Source: Penicillus capitatus
Lineage: Eukaryota; Chlorophyta
Assembly (NCBI GenBank): GCA_965649825.1
Contig: OZ287695.1
Coordinates: 1,612,001 to 1,676,000, forward strand
DNA length: 64,000 nt
Reading direction: 5' to 3'
The position numbers and the translations under genes are program-made. The notes beneath the pieces are model-generated. The model was given only the letters and a program-made list of their open reading frames with translations, did not search any database and had not been told where the DNA came from. Below, piece after piece: positions 33,162 to 45,324 of the stretch (positions are counted from its first letter, which is position 1; each line of letters starts with the position of its first letter).

Positions 33162-34290
33162 CTAATGGATGACACAGCTGCAAGAGACTGTACATTGAGA
33201 CGCAAAGCACGGCTGAAGGAAGGCTGGATCCTCTTCCATGGGCGGCGGCGTTCGTCCAAAGATCATCTCACAAGACAAGTCTTCGAAATTCGGATTCATG
33301 GTGACAGGCAGGCCGAAATCTTCGGTGAAGAATTTCTGTGTGGGGATCTAAAGACACACACCCTCCTGACGCTCGATTCCTTACAGCACATCTCACACTT
33401 TACACATGTTGACACACATTCCTGTGCATCCACTGCTCTCCAGATATCTGCATTTCTTGATCTTCACAAGGCTCTTCCATTTCTCCACATCTCCATCTGC
33501 TGTTGTGATATCTGTCTCTTCGACGTCGCAATCACCGACCAGCCACATGAAACCGATCTTCGTGATCCATGCATTTAATTCGGCCGACCACTGGACTGGA
33601 GGAAACCAAGATCTGTGGACACGACAATGTCATGAACGAATGCTTCTGCCGGGCGAACCGAAATCGCTCTGCTGCTTCGGGAGGTGCTGTTGAGCTCAGA
33701 ACATTCTGTACGACTCTCTGGGCATCTTTGGCAGATCCACGCTTCAAAACCTGCGCAGCTTATTTTACATGCGTACGATGTGTAGCACATCCTTCACTTT
33801 TCTGCCGACTTCAATGAAGCTATCGTAGGTGATCTCCGAAGGAATGGGTTCTACAGAGTAAGGAGACATCGTAGGAGACAGCGACGTTCTGCATAACGAC
33901 CGTTCAGTTGTTCACACATCCGAGCGGTGAACCATTTCAGAAAGAACTTCGTGACGATACCGTCGTTGTAAGAGATCTTCTCTGCGAAGGGATCCTAGTC
34001 ACTCGGACATGTCACACTTCGCATACAGGAATCGATCGGGTTCCAATCACTTTAGAATTCTTCGTTTTTGACAAAGAAGAGGAAGGAGATGCGAAAACAT
34101 GCCGTCCACGGTATCTTCCAGGCCCGGCAGCACGCCGATGGGAAAAAGGAACTGGCCGAAAACCAAAGCTTGTGCCGTTTACCGTACGGGAGACCAACAT
34201 CGAGCACGATGCTTTGACAAGACAGGGCTTCGAAGGTGCACGCGTCAGTGGACGACACGCAATTAATGAACAGCGTTTAACGCGAACCAC
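33162..34290 (-). CDS. beta-carotene isomerase D27-like protein (DUF4033)
   Basis: Plastid iron protein family that isomerises trans to 9-cis beta-carotene, the first step of strigolactone-type apocarotenoid synthesis in plants. From ATG 34290 comes a basic presequence ([20 protein letters not shown]), then [65 protein letters not shown], then [20 protein letters not shown], the family's cysteine signature, and [34 protein letters not shown]. It ends at TAG 33162-33164 after a cysteine-rich tail. Several D27-like subfamilies exist in algae, so the carotene substrate is inferred. Confidence 0.85.
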
Positions 34291-34554
34291 GATTCGCTAA
34301 CTGGGACGTGTTCAGCATGAGATTCACATGTATAACACCACACATACACCTATGGGTTCTGGCATACAGCGCAATAGTGTATCCATTCTTTCCGTGTTCT
34401 GCCAATCACAGTGTTCATCATACAGAGAGATATCCGACGGCATTGGATCACCGTCTTCCGTTTTGGTTCGTTTTTGAACGTCGTCGCTTGAAAAGGCGTC
34501 AAACTGTTTTCGTCGGTCGGTGCAAAACAGCCAAGGCCATTCATCGGTTCCGAT

Positions 34555-34932
34555 TCAAATGATGCAGAACAAAACGTATTTCCATCGATGCAACAAGGAG
34601 GCACAGGTGCTGTTATTCACTTTTCTTACTCCGCTCCTCCGTTTCTCCTTTGCTTTTGCTGTTATCTGAGGTCGAGTGAACGGCAGTTTAGACGGATGCA
34701 ATAGTTCTTCAGGCGTGTCTGGATCCCCAGCGAGTTCTTCTCGAGTGAAAGGAGCGAGGCACTGCGCATATGTCTCTTCATCGACGTAGAGATACCACCA
34801 CTCCAGACGCGCGTCTTCGCTCAGCATCCCATCCAAAACCTTGCTCGTTGAACACGTCGCGGAAGCCATTGCACGAGAGCGTACTGCTGCATCGGTCACG
34901 TCACTAAAACGACCGTTTAAGAATGTACGCAC
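34555..34932 (-). CDS. hypothetical protein
   Basis: A frame with start at 34932 or, more likely, 34869 (MASATCSTSKVLDGMLSED) reads EWWYLYVDEETYAQCLAPFTREELAG-like acidic sequence and ends basic (AKEKRRSGVRK), possibly at a gtgaat donor. It lies 31 bp downstream of the sorbosone-dehydrogenase stop on the same strand. The family is unknown. Composition and length suggest a real gene. Confidence 0.45.
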   Translation of the reverse strand: MRTFLNGRFSDVTDAAVRSRAMASATCSTSKVLDGMLSEDARLEWWYLYVDEETYAQCLAPFTREELAGDPDTPEELLHPSKLPFTRPQITAKAKEKRRSGVRKVNNSTCASLLHRWKYVLFCII

Positions 34933-34962
34933 AAATTTGGTAGCAATGTCCTGTGGGGACCT

Positions 34963-36593
34963 TCAAGAATCGATAGCGGTTCTTAGGGCTTGAGGCTCTT
35001 CCTCATAGACAATACGATAGATGGAGTCAGCTTGGTCGTCCGAGATCAGCAGAGAACCATCTGGGAGTTCTTGGACATCCACTGGTCGCCCGAACGATTC
35101 GTCATCTTTCATCCATCCCTGAAAGGCGATTCAAGCAGATGGACATCACTAAGCCTCCGAACCGTGGCAAAGATTTCGTGATCGATGGCAGTTCTGTTGT
35201 CTTCTCCCAATTTGACGTTCACGACGCGATAGCCTTTTATGGATCACTCTTTGGAAATTGGCACAAGACAGAGGGAAAGGAACAGACCTATTTTGTCATC
35301 TCTGTTCCAGCTACCGTGCTCAGCGATGAAAATGGAGTTTCTGTACTTGGGTGGGAACATCTTGCCAGTGTAGAATCGCATGCCCAGGGCTGCCACATGT
35401 GGACCGAGGGCTTGGACTGGAGTCCGTTGACGACGCCGTTTGGCTGAATTGGAAATCACACACAGAAATGAAGTGCTTTCAGACACAGAATGCCACGGAC
35501 CTGTGCATCCGTCCCCATAGAGCTGATCCTTTATCGTCTTGAATGTACCGACATCTCGATGGTGTGGATCTCCCATTCCCTTCAGAAGAGATGGACACCT
35601 CAGACAAGCCATGCCCAACAGAACCTACTTTCACATGGCAGTAAGGGAAGCTGTAGTTTTGGCCCCTATCCACAGCCACGTGCAGTACGTCATCTGGGAA
35701 GTCGTTGCCCATGTAGTCTGCACCGTTCTCTGTAAAGAAAAACTCTTTCGTGAATGGGTGCCAATCGAAGCCCACTGAGTTACGCAATCCAGACACAAAT
35801 AGCTTCAGATTTCGACCGTCTGGAAAGCAAAGGATTCTGTTAAGTGTGGACTCTTTGCCTAATGAACTCTCTTACCTGGATTCATCGTCATAATCGTACC
35901 GTCTATTACCTTTCCATACTCTTTAGGCTCGCAGAGGTTGCAAGCGAGACCGACAGCAATGAAGAGTTTTCCATCCGGACTGAATCCAATGTATTTCCAA
36001 TAATGGTGAGGAGTGAGTGGGAAGTCGTCCCTCAACACTGTAGGCTTCCCGAATTTCTGAAAACGATTGGAAAAGTGGCATCATGTCAAACGTAGAAAAC
36101 GAACGAACTTTGCCACTCAAGGCCAAACGATCCACATCGTCATAACGAAGGACGTCGGTGACAGTGGCAACGTATAGGGATCCGTTGCGATAGGCAATTC
36201 CATTGGGAACAAAAAGACGCTTCAAGACAGTATTCACACGATCGGCCACTCCATCGCTGTCGTCATCAATCACGGCAAAAATCTGAAAAGGCGGCAGTAT
36301 ATGTCCAAGATTAGATCACGTTTCTGTGTGCTCACTCTGTGATCTCGCCGAGTCGAGATGTATAAGATCGTTGCGTTGGATTCTGTGCAAGTGCTCAAAG
36401 CAATACTCCGTGCGTTTGGTACATTGCCACTCGCATAGTTCTCAATACGAAATCCAGTCGGCAATCGAATGTCCTTTAGACTAAATGCGTTGCGAGAAGA
36501 TTTGCCACGGCGTTTCTTTTGACCGACGATACCATTGACGGAGAGCAAGAGGGCAACAATAACAAGAACCCGGTGAAAACGGCGAAGCGGCAT
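34963..36593 (-). CDS. secreted glucose/sorbosone dehydrogenase-like beta-propeller (PQQ type)
   Basis: Signal peptide MPLRRFHRVLVIVALLLSVNG at the N-terminus, then LPTGFRIENYASGNVPNAR, IDDDSDGVADRVNTVLKRL, FVPNGIAYRNGSLYVAT, HHYWKYIGFSPDGKLFIAV, SGLRNSVGFDWHPFTKEFFF, NDFPDDVLHVAVDRGQNY, FYTGKMFPPKYRNSIFIAEH with GSWNR, and a last exon GRPVDVQELPDGSLLISDDQ ending at TGA 34963-34965. These blades and the EHGSWNR motif are those of soluble glucose/sorbosone dehydrogenases, which oxidise sugars with PQQ in bacteria; eukaryotic members are less well characterised. Several introns of 50-60 nt. It starts 43 bp from the divergent GCP6-like gene. Confidence 0.8.
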
Positions 36594-36636
36594 GGTTATG
36601 ACGGATAAGTGAAAGGAATGAAACGACATCTGTAAC

Positions 36637-39600
36637 ATGCCGCGTGACGAGTATGTCGAAGGGCAGCTTTGCCGCTTCATCGACGCCGCAATGCACAGCG
36701 GCGGAACCCAAACGCAACCGGAAATACGCAGACGTGCAGTTCAAAAGCTTATGACGGCATGGGTCTGTCTTTCTGTGGTGTCTCATCACCTGGGTGACGA
36801 TGATGTATGTTCAGAAAGCGTCCTCTCAAAAAAGCAACGCATTGACGTTCTCTGAAACCAAGTTGCCGCCGTTTCCTGACCCGGTGTGCCGTTGTTGGTC
36901 CCGTTTTCCTGGCAACGAACGCGTTTCTAGGAAGTGTACCGTCGACTGGATCAGATACAGAGACAGCAATTGGCAGTATTGCTTTCAAAACTGCAGCAGA
37001 ATTCGGCACTGATGCGTCGCGTGTCGTTTGGCCCATGCGACTCCCATCAAGAGCCGATGACAATGAAACTGCGGGATGCCGTTCTCTTCTTTCTGACGTT
37101 TCTCGCCAAAACGGATCGTCTCGGGACAGATGCACAGGCATCGCATGACGCGTCTGAAGCGGATGATCCTTTGCAACGATTCGTGGACGCCATCGCACAG
37201 CTATCAATGCCAGAACCCTCGGATGAGGAATCCGACACGGAATCCTGGTTGTTGCCATGTTTTCGACGTGACGGCCTCTCTATTCAGAACATAGCAGAGC
37301 TGTTCGATTTCAGCGGAAAGGAAAGTGAAGAACCAGAGACCTATCAGCAACCTCTACGGCTGTGGGATTTCATCAGTAAGCCTCATCAACAGTATGAATG
37401 GACAGATAGGTATGTATTCTTCAGCGGCAAAGGGAACGGCGGTTTCTCAGCAAGAGACGGAGGAAGAAAACGGATGGAATCAGAGACAGATCGAACTGGC
37501 AGAGTTCGAGAGGACGCCAGCATCCAATCCGTTGCTCTCAGGATTTGAAAGGATGGCAAATGGACTGTGTGAGATCGGAACGGATGAGACGACAGATGCT
37601 TCCACAACACATATCGTAACCGTAGATGTGGGAAATGAGACACCAGCAGCACATACCCGCGAGGCCTTTGAGAAAGAACTTATTCCTGTGATCACTCTGG
37701 CATTGGATGGACTGCTTCCGGCGATTCGATCTTTGGAAACGGCATCCAAAACGCAGAGGGCTGCTGCCTTGCATGGGCTGTTGACAAAAGTCACAAAGTA
37801 CTGAGTTCTTGTCATTGTGCGACACGAATCGTGTTTGCCTTAGAGCTGGACGTGCCCGGATGGATCTGGATGCGTTTGTGGCTCTTCCTCTCCACCAAAA
37901 TGCCACTCAGACAGCCTTTCTCTCAGCTGTTTCGTCCATCCTGCGTTTTCACTCTGCCACTCTGCAGACTCTGAAAGCATCGATACTAAAACGCCAGCGA
38001 CTGGACTCTGGACTCTCTTTGACTGCATCCACTGGACAGATGCATATCTCTATCATAGAGGCGGTCCTTCATACAGAAGATCTTCAGAAACAAGTCATAG
38101 CTTTGGCAGGAATGTGCAGTTTGGATGAAGAAACGGATCCTGAAATGGCCAGAGAGAATCTTCCATTAGGCACTGATCTTCTTTCAAAGCTGTATGCAGA
38201 ACTGTTGGAGGCCGACAATCGAACAGGGCCAATGATAAGGTAACGTCCATCACAGCTGCTGACATCTCCTTGTCGATCTACTGACCAGGTATCTCTTTTG
38301 CTGTACCGCTCGGCCCTTCTTGACACAAGTACGAAGATGGCTCTACACCACAGACGATGTCTTTGGGCACGAACTTGCAAAAGAAGGCTCTGTGCATGTG
38401 CCGGAATTCTTGCAGCCAGTCCGAGAGCTTTTCTTCGAAGCTGGGCACCAGCTCCGCATTATTGACAAACTCAGAACAGGGCTTGGAGTTGAATCGGCTG
38501 TTGTTCAAGCGATCCGTCAGATCTCAAAGTCTGAGGAACTTGAAATGACGAACATTTGCCAGAAATGCAATGATGCTTGGGCTCTCTGTCGAACAGAATT
38601 TGGACACGTTGGCGTCTCTTCCTGGTTTGCAGATGGTGGAAACCAATCAGCATTCTTACCATTTCAACACAATGCACTCCATGAAGTATGCTTGCTCTTC
38701 GCAAAGATCGATTCTGAGTGTCTGAATGTTGCCAAGGTCGTAGATGCGATGAACAGAGCAGCTCAGGAGCGACGAAACGAGGTTCAGCACATATTGACAA
38801 CGGCCCGGGAGATTCGTCGAGTGGAGAAGAAGATCACCGATGCCAAAGCACTGCTTTCATTTCAAGAACGAGCAGTGGCCATCGAACGACAGAGGAGAGA
38901 GTCCATCCAACGCTTTTTACAGCAGAAAACAGAAAAACAGAAACTCTTGTCGGAACAGAAGGCGGCCATGAAAGAGGCCTCGGCACGGAAGACAGTTGAA
39001 CGATCTAAAGTACAGCCCGACAACTTGCAAACTGCATCTCCAGACTGTTTACCCAGGAACTGCATCTGGAGCACGAAATGTTGAGAAAGGAAGCTCTGAA
39101 GGAGCATGCTAGGGCCATGGCAGACCTCAAAGCGGAAGTCGATACTCAGCTCCCTTGTGCGAATCGTGTTCGCCAGTTCGAAAGTCTAGGTGCTTGGAAG
39201 GCGAGAAAAGAAAGGAAGTGAGGCAGAGATGGAGGTCGAAGACGAGGGCGTAGCACTCGATTCTGAAGGTGATTGTGAGATGGCTCTGGACAGAGGACCC
39301 GATGAGACTGGCCCTTCCACTTCAGCCAATCCACCGAACCGACCGCGGTGGTCGCTTCCTGCTGACTCCTCAGATGTTCCATCATCACAGGGAGACGAAA
39401 ACGAACAAATGGATGCAGCAGACGATATACCTGCAGAAGAAAACAACCATCCAGGCATTGCAGAAACAAATCTCCCAGAGCACTGGACGCCGAGAATGGA
39501 TGATGATACCGTCGAAGAGACGTCGACGAGACGTCACAGTGAAGATTGTGATGACGTGTCGCTCGTTCCAGTATCTGCTGTCGTTGACGGATGCATTGTG

Positions 39601-40772
39601 CAAAGCATTCTTTCCCAACACAGGTATAAACACTCCATCCGTTGACGCTTTGCAATGGGGTGGGTGCTCATAGATGCGTTAGTCATGCATTTTCTGTCCT
39701 TTTTTGCGAAGAGCTCGGTTTTGAAGCAGCTGTGTCATTTCTGAGGAAGCTCTGCTTCTCCGAGTCGACGGATTGGATACGGACGCTGGTTGATAAGATC
39801 CTTTCCCATGTTGCCGACGGCTTGCCATTCAGCAGAAGGGCCCTCAGTTTTCTCTACGAAGAATCTCTGATCGATTCTTCCTATTCCGATCTCCCTTCCA
39901 ATCCGCACGTGACGATGTCTCTTCAACTGACGCCCGGCGTCTTGGAGGAAGAATTTACTGCAGATATTGCCAGTCAACAGCTCGTTTCTTGCATCCGCTT
40001 GAGTGCAACAGTGGCATGGCCACTCTCGTTGATCATCACCGATGCTCGAATCGAGGAATTCAATGCTGTATTCAGAATGCTTCTGCGCATAGGCCAGACA
40101 AGATGGTGGCTGTACCGTGTCTGGCCGAGATTCAATGACACCAAACGATATACCGATCCGTCACCGAAACTCAGAGATAGACTCAGGCTAGTGCGATTGT
40201 GGTATCAGGTACGCTTGGTTCTTGCCTTCTGCTATAGATTCGATAAGGAATGTACAGGATGCCCTGAGCCTCACGACAATGCTTCAAAGCTATATGCACC
40301 ATGAACTCAACACAAGCCTTTGGGAGACGTTTCTTTCGAGGATTCATCGACCTGGTCTGAGTTTTGGAAAGATTCGAGAGGCCCTCTGCGACTTCCTTAC
40401 CTCTGCTCTGGAAACGTCCTTTCAGAAAATCAATACCAAACGCTTGCGCAGCGTATTCCCTATCAATTTCTGTATTTCTCGTTCGCCATCTTGCACATGC
40501 AGATGTTGGAATCGGCATTGCAGTTGATCATCCATTTCTGCAGTGTGCTGAGCGAGATGCCTCCCCATCCAAAGCCTCAGACATCTGTGCTCGTGAACCT
40601 GATTGAAGAGGATGAGGTCTGGGAGCAATTGACAAAGCTCTCTACGGAGTTAAAGCACCGCACCTGTGCCTTCTATAAGACGCTCAAGTACAGGGCAAAT
40701 CGTGGAGAGTGTACAGAAGGGCTCTACGTTATGATGAGCTTCAATACGTATTACACTTCATTGAATAATTAG
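36637..40772 (+). CDS. gamma-tubulin complex component, GCP6-like
   Basis: Large multi-exon gene. The N-terminal part begins MPRDEYVEGQLCRFIDAAM. The GRIP1-like region has LLSKLYAELLEADNRTGPMI, RRWLYTTDDVFGHELAKEG and FFEAGHQLRIIDKLRTG. A long coiled-coil and acidic insert follows (38700-39640: ERQRRESIQRFLQQKTEKQK, then E/D/S/P-rich), typical of GCP6. The GRIP2 region has VAWPLSLIITDARIEEFNAV and RMLLRIGQTRWWLYRVW, then QSYMHHELNTSLWETFLS and a C-terminus YRANRGECTEGLYVMMSF. GCP proteins nucleate microtubules at centrosome or basal-body equivalents. I choose GCP6 over GCP5 because of the insert. Confidence 0.8.
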
Positions 40773-42153
40773 GTCCAGGCGCGACACAATAAGGACATAC
40801 ATACCAAGAAGCAACCCTTGTGTCTTCGTTCTCAGACGCTGTATAAGAAGACAGATCACTGGACGGCGTTTTGTCAAAGGAGTTTGAGATGTGCCAAAAG
40901 AAATAGTGTAGGAATCAACAATGTAGACATTTGTTGAAGCTTATTGGTACATTGTCTCAGATCAAAAGAGACAATGTGACGGATCTCTTGTAATCAGATG
41001 ATGATGATGCACAGAACCTCCGCGACTTGAAATGGCGCTGAGAACTATCTCTCGCTGACTGATCGAGAAGGAGCTTGACAAATAAAGGGAGGGGGTGAGA
41101 ATCCACGATCGTTGCAGACTATACCCAATAGGTTGCATCATCATTTCCTGTGCTGTGCGTTCCATCTTACCGAGTTCTCTCGGCAGCAAGCACAAGGTCT
41201 TTGGGTGTTATCTCGATGACAGTTTTTGTTGTTCTTCTCCCTTTTACAAGCACGATGTCATTCTCTACTGAGAATTTTTGCCGACGTCTCTTGCGTTTCG
41301 GTGAATAAGCGCGTCATATCGGTTAAACCGATGCTCGACGATGCACGAGCACATGTTAGTGGCAAAGGTACTTTCTGCATCGCGTGCCGGTCGAATACGG
41401 TTGTCCTGTGTTCGAACGTCTCCTGTTCGTCGACTCAGAGTCAGGATTCGATGGAAGACGTCGTTCGAAGCACTGCTCCGCGATCATCGACAACTTTCCT
41501 ATCCGTCGTGAGGAGACGCGGGTTCGTCGAGGACCAGGCGGCCGCGACACTCTTCAAACGTAATCGTCTCCTTTCAGGCAGATTGGCACGGGTCTCAAGA
41601 ACAGCTCCGGATGTGCGTGCCGTATACAGACACTGCATGAAGTATTGGGGTTATCGGTTATGGAAAATTAGCGCGGCAGTTTCTCTGAAATGGAATGCTG
41701 ATATACATCAGAGTTCGGCGGACATACTTTGTGAAGCATTGATAAGGGGACGCCAAACGTATAACGGATATGGATTTCGGAAATCTCTTTCGCGTCGACA
41801 TGCTCGCAGCTCCATTCCCTGAAGCTGAACCGACTCTCCTGGCAATCGTGCACAACAAATGACATGATGCCACGCTTGTCTGTGTACCGAATTTCAGTTC
41901 GAGAGGATCTTTAGCGTCATCCCAAAACAGAACCTGGTGTTAAGAACGATAGCGCTCTCCTCGCTTAACCAACCAAGGCGCGAACGAAGTACGAACGGAA
42001 GTAAGATGCGGCAGATGACGTCTGTTAAGTGAGTTTGCCATCACAGCGTATAGTGTTCCGTGTTTGTTCCCCATTTCATTTTGCCTCGCGATGACGCACT
42101 ACTACCATTTTAAAAAGGTAAAACGACGGAGACAGAAACAAAATTGCCTCCCT
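40773..42153. other. region with two unassigned candidate genes
   Basis: On the minus strand, 40975-41330 gives SPKRKRRRQKFSVENDIVLV and ITPKDLVLAAERTR, then after a gtaaga donor a second exon ending near 40975; it looks coding but is unassigned. On the plus strand an open frame of 198 codons at 41226-41822 overlaps it and continues past it (RLARVSRTAPDVRAVYRH); it may be a real exon or a chance frame. The rest shows nothing. Confidence 0.3.
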
Positions 42154-43117
42154 ATGGAGAAACGTCTCTCTCCGCGACGCAACTGTGCGTCGGCATGGCT
42201 TCTCGACTGATGTCATTTTGGACAGGGCCCTCGTCTTCCAAGTCTCCAAGAGCTGTGTACACGTGTTCTCGTCGACAACAGACATACGCTTGGTCGTTTT
42301 GTTTCTGGTGAGGGTGTGGGAAACGGTTGGCTTTCAGGTGACGTAGGGGATATTCCTGCATACCATCTGAATCCTGTACTCGCACATTGCAGCCCTGAAG
42401 ACCTACAGAGAATTGAAGATAAGACAATGTTCCATCGACTGTCTAAATATCTGTCGGGTCTCATTCGCTGTGTCTCAGGGAAAGATCAGGCAGAGATATC
42501 CGTTGGGATACCTGGCAGATCTGGAAGCGCATGTACGTCTCGAAATACGGAAAACCCAATCCGGATGAGGTATCGATCGTCTATGACTCGTCTTTTCGTG
42601 GTATGGTGATGTGACAGGTGCCCGAACTGAGGGCATTGCCAGACAAATCGGTGGATCTAGATAACCTGCCAGAAGGCTTGGGTACTGTATTTCTGTTCTG
42701 CACGGTCAGCTGGACGATGGGATTTGAGAGTATAGGTGATTATCGAGCTCTGTACGAACGCAAAGTGCAACAGACAGATGCTCAAAGAGCCAAACTGGCA
42801 GAGAAGCTAAGAAGAATGAAGAAGAAGGAACAGATGTCCAGAGAAAAGACAAAAGCTAAGGTGACAGTGTCCTCCAATTAGCAGCATTGACTCATCAAAG
42901 CAATATCTGTTGCAGAGAATCGACACGATCACGCCCAGAAAGCCACGTCCGCGAAGTTCTGCAGCGCGTGCTAGCCTCAAGAACTCTACTGGTAAATGCT
43001 CTCCATCTCATGACAGGCAAGGTTTATCTGTTGATGCCCGCAGGAGTTTCAGCCCAGGACTTCTTTCAGAAACTCGGCATGTCCAAAAAGAGCAAACCAA
43101 TCTTCAAACGCAGGTAA
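42154..43117 (+). CDS. Elongin A-like transcription elongation factor
   Basis: Exons: MEKRLSPRRNC, then (after a probable GC-donor intron) LPSLQELCTRVLVDNRHTLG, DVGDIPAYHLNPVLAHCSPE, DLQRIEDK, WQIWKRMYVSKYGKPNPDE, then a coiled segment YRALYERKVQQTDAQRAKLA and a basic tail ending in KVYLLMPAGVSAQDFFQKL and KKSKPIFKRR. The DVGDIP...PVL..C.PE.L..IE block is the BC-box/F-box-like signature of Elongin A, which binds Elongin B/C and stimulates RNA polymerase II or recruits a ubiquitin ligase. The last intron (gtaaatgc...gacag) is only 25 nt. Confidence 0.78.
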
Positions 43118-43520
43118 TGTGATGCCCTCACAGAGGTGGTTTAGAAATCGTTGGGTGGTTGGATTGCAGATGAGGCATATACTCTATTGTTTGCTTTGAT
43201 CTTTGCACGAACATCTATTCACGCTGTTGTAGTTTTAACCATCTGTTGTGTACGAAGATCGCCGTTATTAGGCAGAACTTGCCCATCGGTTTTGTGACGG
43301 TTTCTTGTGGAAAGTGACATGGGTGGTTTACATAAAAAATGGCTACTGCAAAATTCTCTTCGCCAAAAAGGAAAGCAATCGATCTCACATCTGAAAGATA
43401 ATGGAATAGGCTCGATAGAGAAGATAAAGCATGGCCACGAGCGTCAGGAACGAGAGGGCATCACTCATGAAGGACTGATCCTCCCTCTCATAGAACTGCA
43501 CAAAAACAAATGGCTGACGA
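43118..43520. other. intergenic gap between convergent genes
   Basis: Region between the Elongin A stop and the stop of the NTF2-fold gene. The plus-strand frame 43307-43735 is mostly antisense to the latter and judged a shadow. Nothing else seen. Confidence 0.4.
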
Positions 43521-44510
43521 CTAAACCATCGATAGAGATAGGATTTCATCATCTACCGTATAAGGATCTCGTGGATCAACGAAGTAAGGTGATGAATCTT
43601 CATCTCCCAAACCGAGCTTCTGTCCCAGTTGTCGAAATCCATCTTGAGCATCTAAGCGAAAACACAAGTCTCCAACACTCTGTCATCATCACACACCTTG
43701 CTGTAGTTGCTGAAGTGACCATAGCGTTCGACTGATCGTAAAGGCAGTGCCTGCCAAGGGAGAGCATTTTCCCAAGTCCCATGAATCGCTAACAAACACT
43801 CTCCACGTAAAGGTCATCGCAGGCGGATCCGGATGGGGTCACCGGTGTTCCATGATTCGACCGGAGAGTAGATTGAGTTTGATGATCGACCGAAAGCTAA
43901 CGTCGATGGACTGGTTCAGAATAGCGCCGGTCAACGACCAGTCCACCGATGCCACATCTCTCTCCATCATTCTCAACTTGCTCACCTTCTACGCATCACA
44001 GAGATCGCACACCTGTTCGTCAAAGACAGCACAGACCACTCTTGGCCGATCCACCGATTCAGCAATCCAGTTCATGCGTTCATATTTCTCCTTCCCACGG
44101 AACGATCGTAATGGATCCTGCATTGCACGGCGGTGAGAAAATGGAGAGTGTGAACAATGGGGTGATGTTGCTTTGTAGATGACATCTCCTGGAAATCGAG
44201 TCATTGTCCAACGGCCTGGTCTCTGTAGATCGACGGCAAATGTTTTGATGGTCTCCTCGACCGACGGACTCGATGTACAGACAAAATCATTACAGTACTC
44301 GCGATCGATTTCTTCGACTTCCAACGCATCTTCGACGCTTTCTTCACTTTCGGCTCGGGGACAGAGTTGCCATCTGTGTGATTTCTTTGGCGCTGTCCAG
44401 CGTCTCGTGAGAGGAGGCAGTCGGCGTTGAAGCAGCGCAGGAGAAGGGCTCAGCAGCGACACTGGCAACGTGCGCCACTGCATTTGATCTCCAAAGAATA
44501 ATGACGCCAT
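43521..44510 (-). CDS. plastid DUF2358-like protein (NTF2 fold)
   Basis: Start MASLFFGDQMQWRTLPVS at 44510 gives a transit-peptide-like presequence rich in S, L, P and R, followed by an acidic linker and SVEETIKTFAVDLQRPGR, MTRFPGDVIYK, DPLRSFRGKEKYERMNW, then SIDVSFRSIIKLNLLSGRIM and EHRDSWDLG. The blocks FxDPLxxFxGxxxY and GRIxEHxDxWDL are those of plant and algal DUF2358 proteins, a SnoaL/NTF2-like fold of unknown role often predicted to be plastid-located. A 24-nt intron (gtgtgc ... gcgtag) removes an in-frame TAG after VVCAVFDEQ. It ends at TAG 43521-43523. Confidence 0.65.
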
Positions 44511-44791
44511 TTGACTTCTTGAAGGAGGGATACGGTAACACCGTGTTGCAGAAATGCGATTCGGGGATCTTACTCTCCTTTGGAAGAAGATTTCAAAGCG
44601 ACAATACATAAAGTGCATTGACGCCTCGAAGTCTTCTTCCACAAAGACCTCGTACATGAGGATACGCCTCCCGGATCGACCGTGAGAAAAAAGACGATCT
44701 CGCCCTGTGATTCTTGAAATGTCTGGCATTGCATTCACCTTTCTCTTTGGGATACGAGTGGTGTGGTCTCAGAATTTCGTTTCATGTTTCC

Positions 44792-44999
44792 ATGGACGCA
44801 TTTATTGGTAATGGAGCTGCGGACAGTGTTCGAAAACACAGCGCTAAGGTGAGTTGCCATTCCCAAGGTGTTGCGATCTTTTGCGAATGAAGACTTCAGC
44901 CCGGAACACCTGTGTAGGCTTAAGGGGCGGAGGGAATATCTGGCAATTCGAGATCTTGTCTGCGGCAGCGAAGAACTAACCGCACAGATCGACGGATGA
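44792..44999 (+). CDS. small protein of about 62 residues with a 19-nt intron
   Basis: MDAFIGNGAADSVRKHSAK, then gtgagttgccattcccaag as a 19-nt intron, then VLRSFANEDFSPEHLCRLKG and REYLAIRDLVCGSEELTAQI before TGA 44997-44999. The second part looks strongly coding. If the 19-nt intron is not real, a longer intron to an acceptor near 44905 gives a shorter alternative. Family not recognised. Confidence 0.4.
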
Positions 45000-45324
45000 C
45001 GGCCACGTCGTCGTGTTTGCTAACTATTCTTTTGGTTGTCCTCGCTGTCGATTCTTATGCGCTGTCACAGATCAAGATCGACATCTTGTGCCCATTTAGG
45101 ATATGAGAATGGGTGCTGATCCAAAGTCGGCGGCGTTTTGGCGCTGAAAAGACGATTCCCTGGTGCATCGAGTGTCGGTGCGCGCACCGATTTCGCGTCG
45201 CGCCGTAACCGGTAGGCTACGAACAGTAGTGTCCGTCAAACATTTTAACTTGCCTTTGGCAGAATCACTAAAAGAGTAGTAGCTTCACTTCACCGTTTTC
45301 CGCAGAGCCATTTCGATTGCTGTT
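45000..45324. other. upstream region of the armadillo gene
   Basis: No gene seen. Probably contains the promoter of the armadillo-repeat gene. Confidence 0.4.

Noticed and set aside
43307-43735. Plus-strand frame of 142 codons
   Set aside because: Most of it is antisense to exons of the DUF2358-like gene, which has family support; the frame itself has none.
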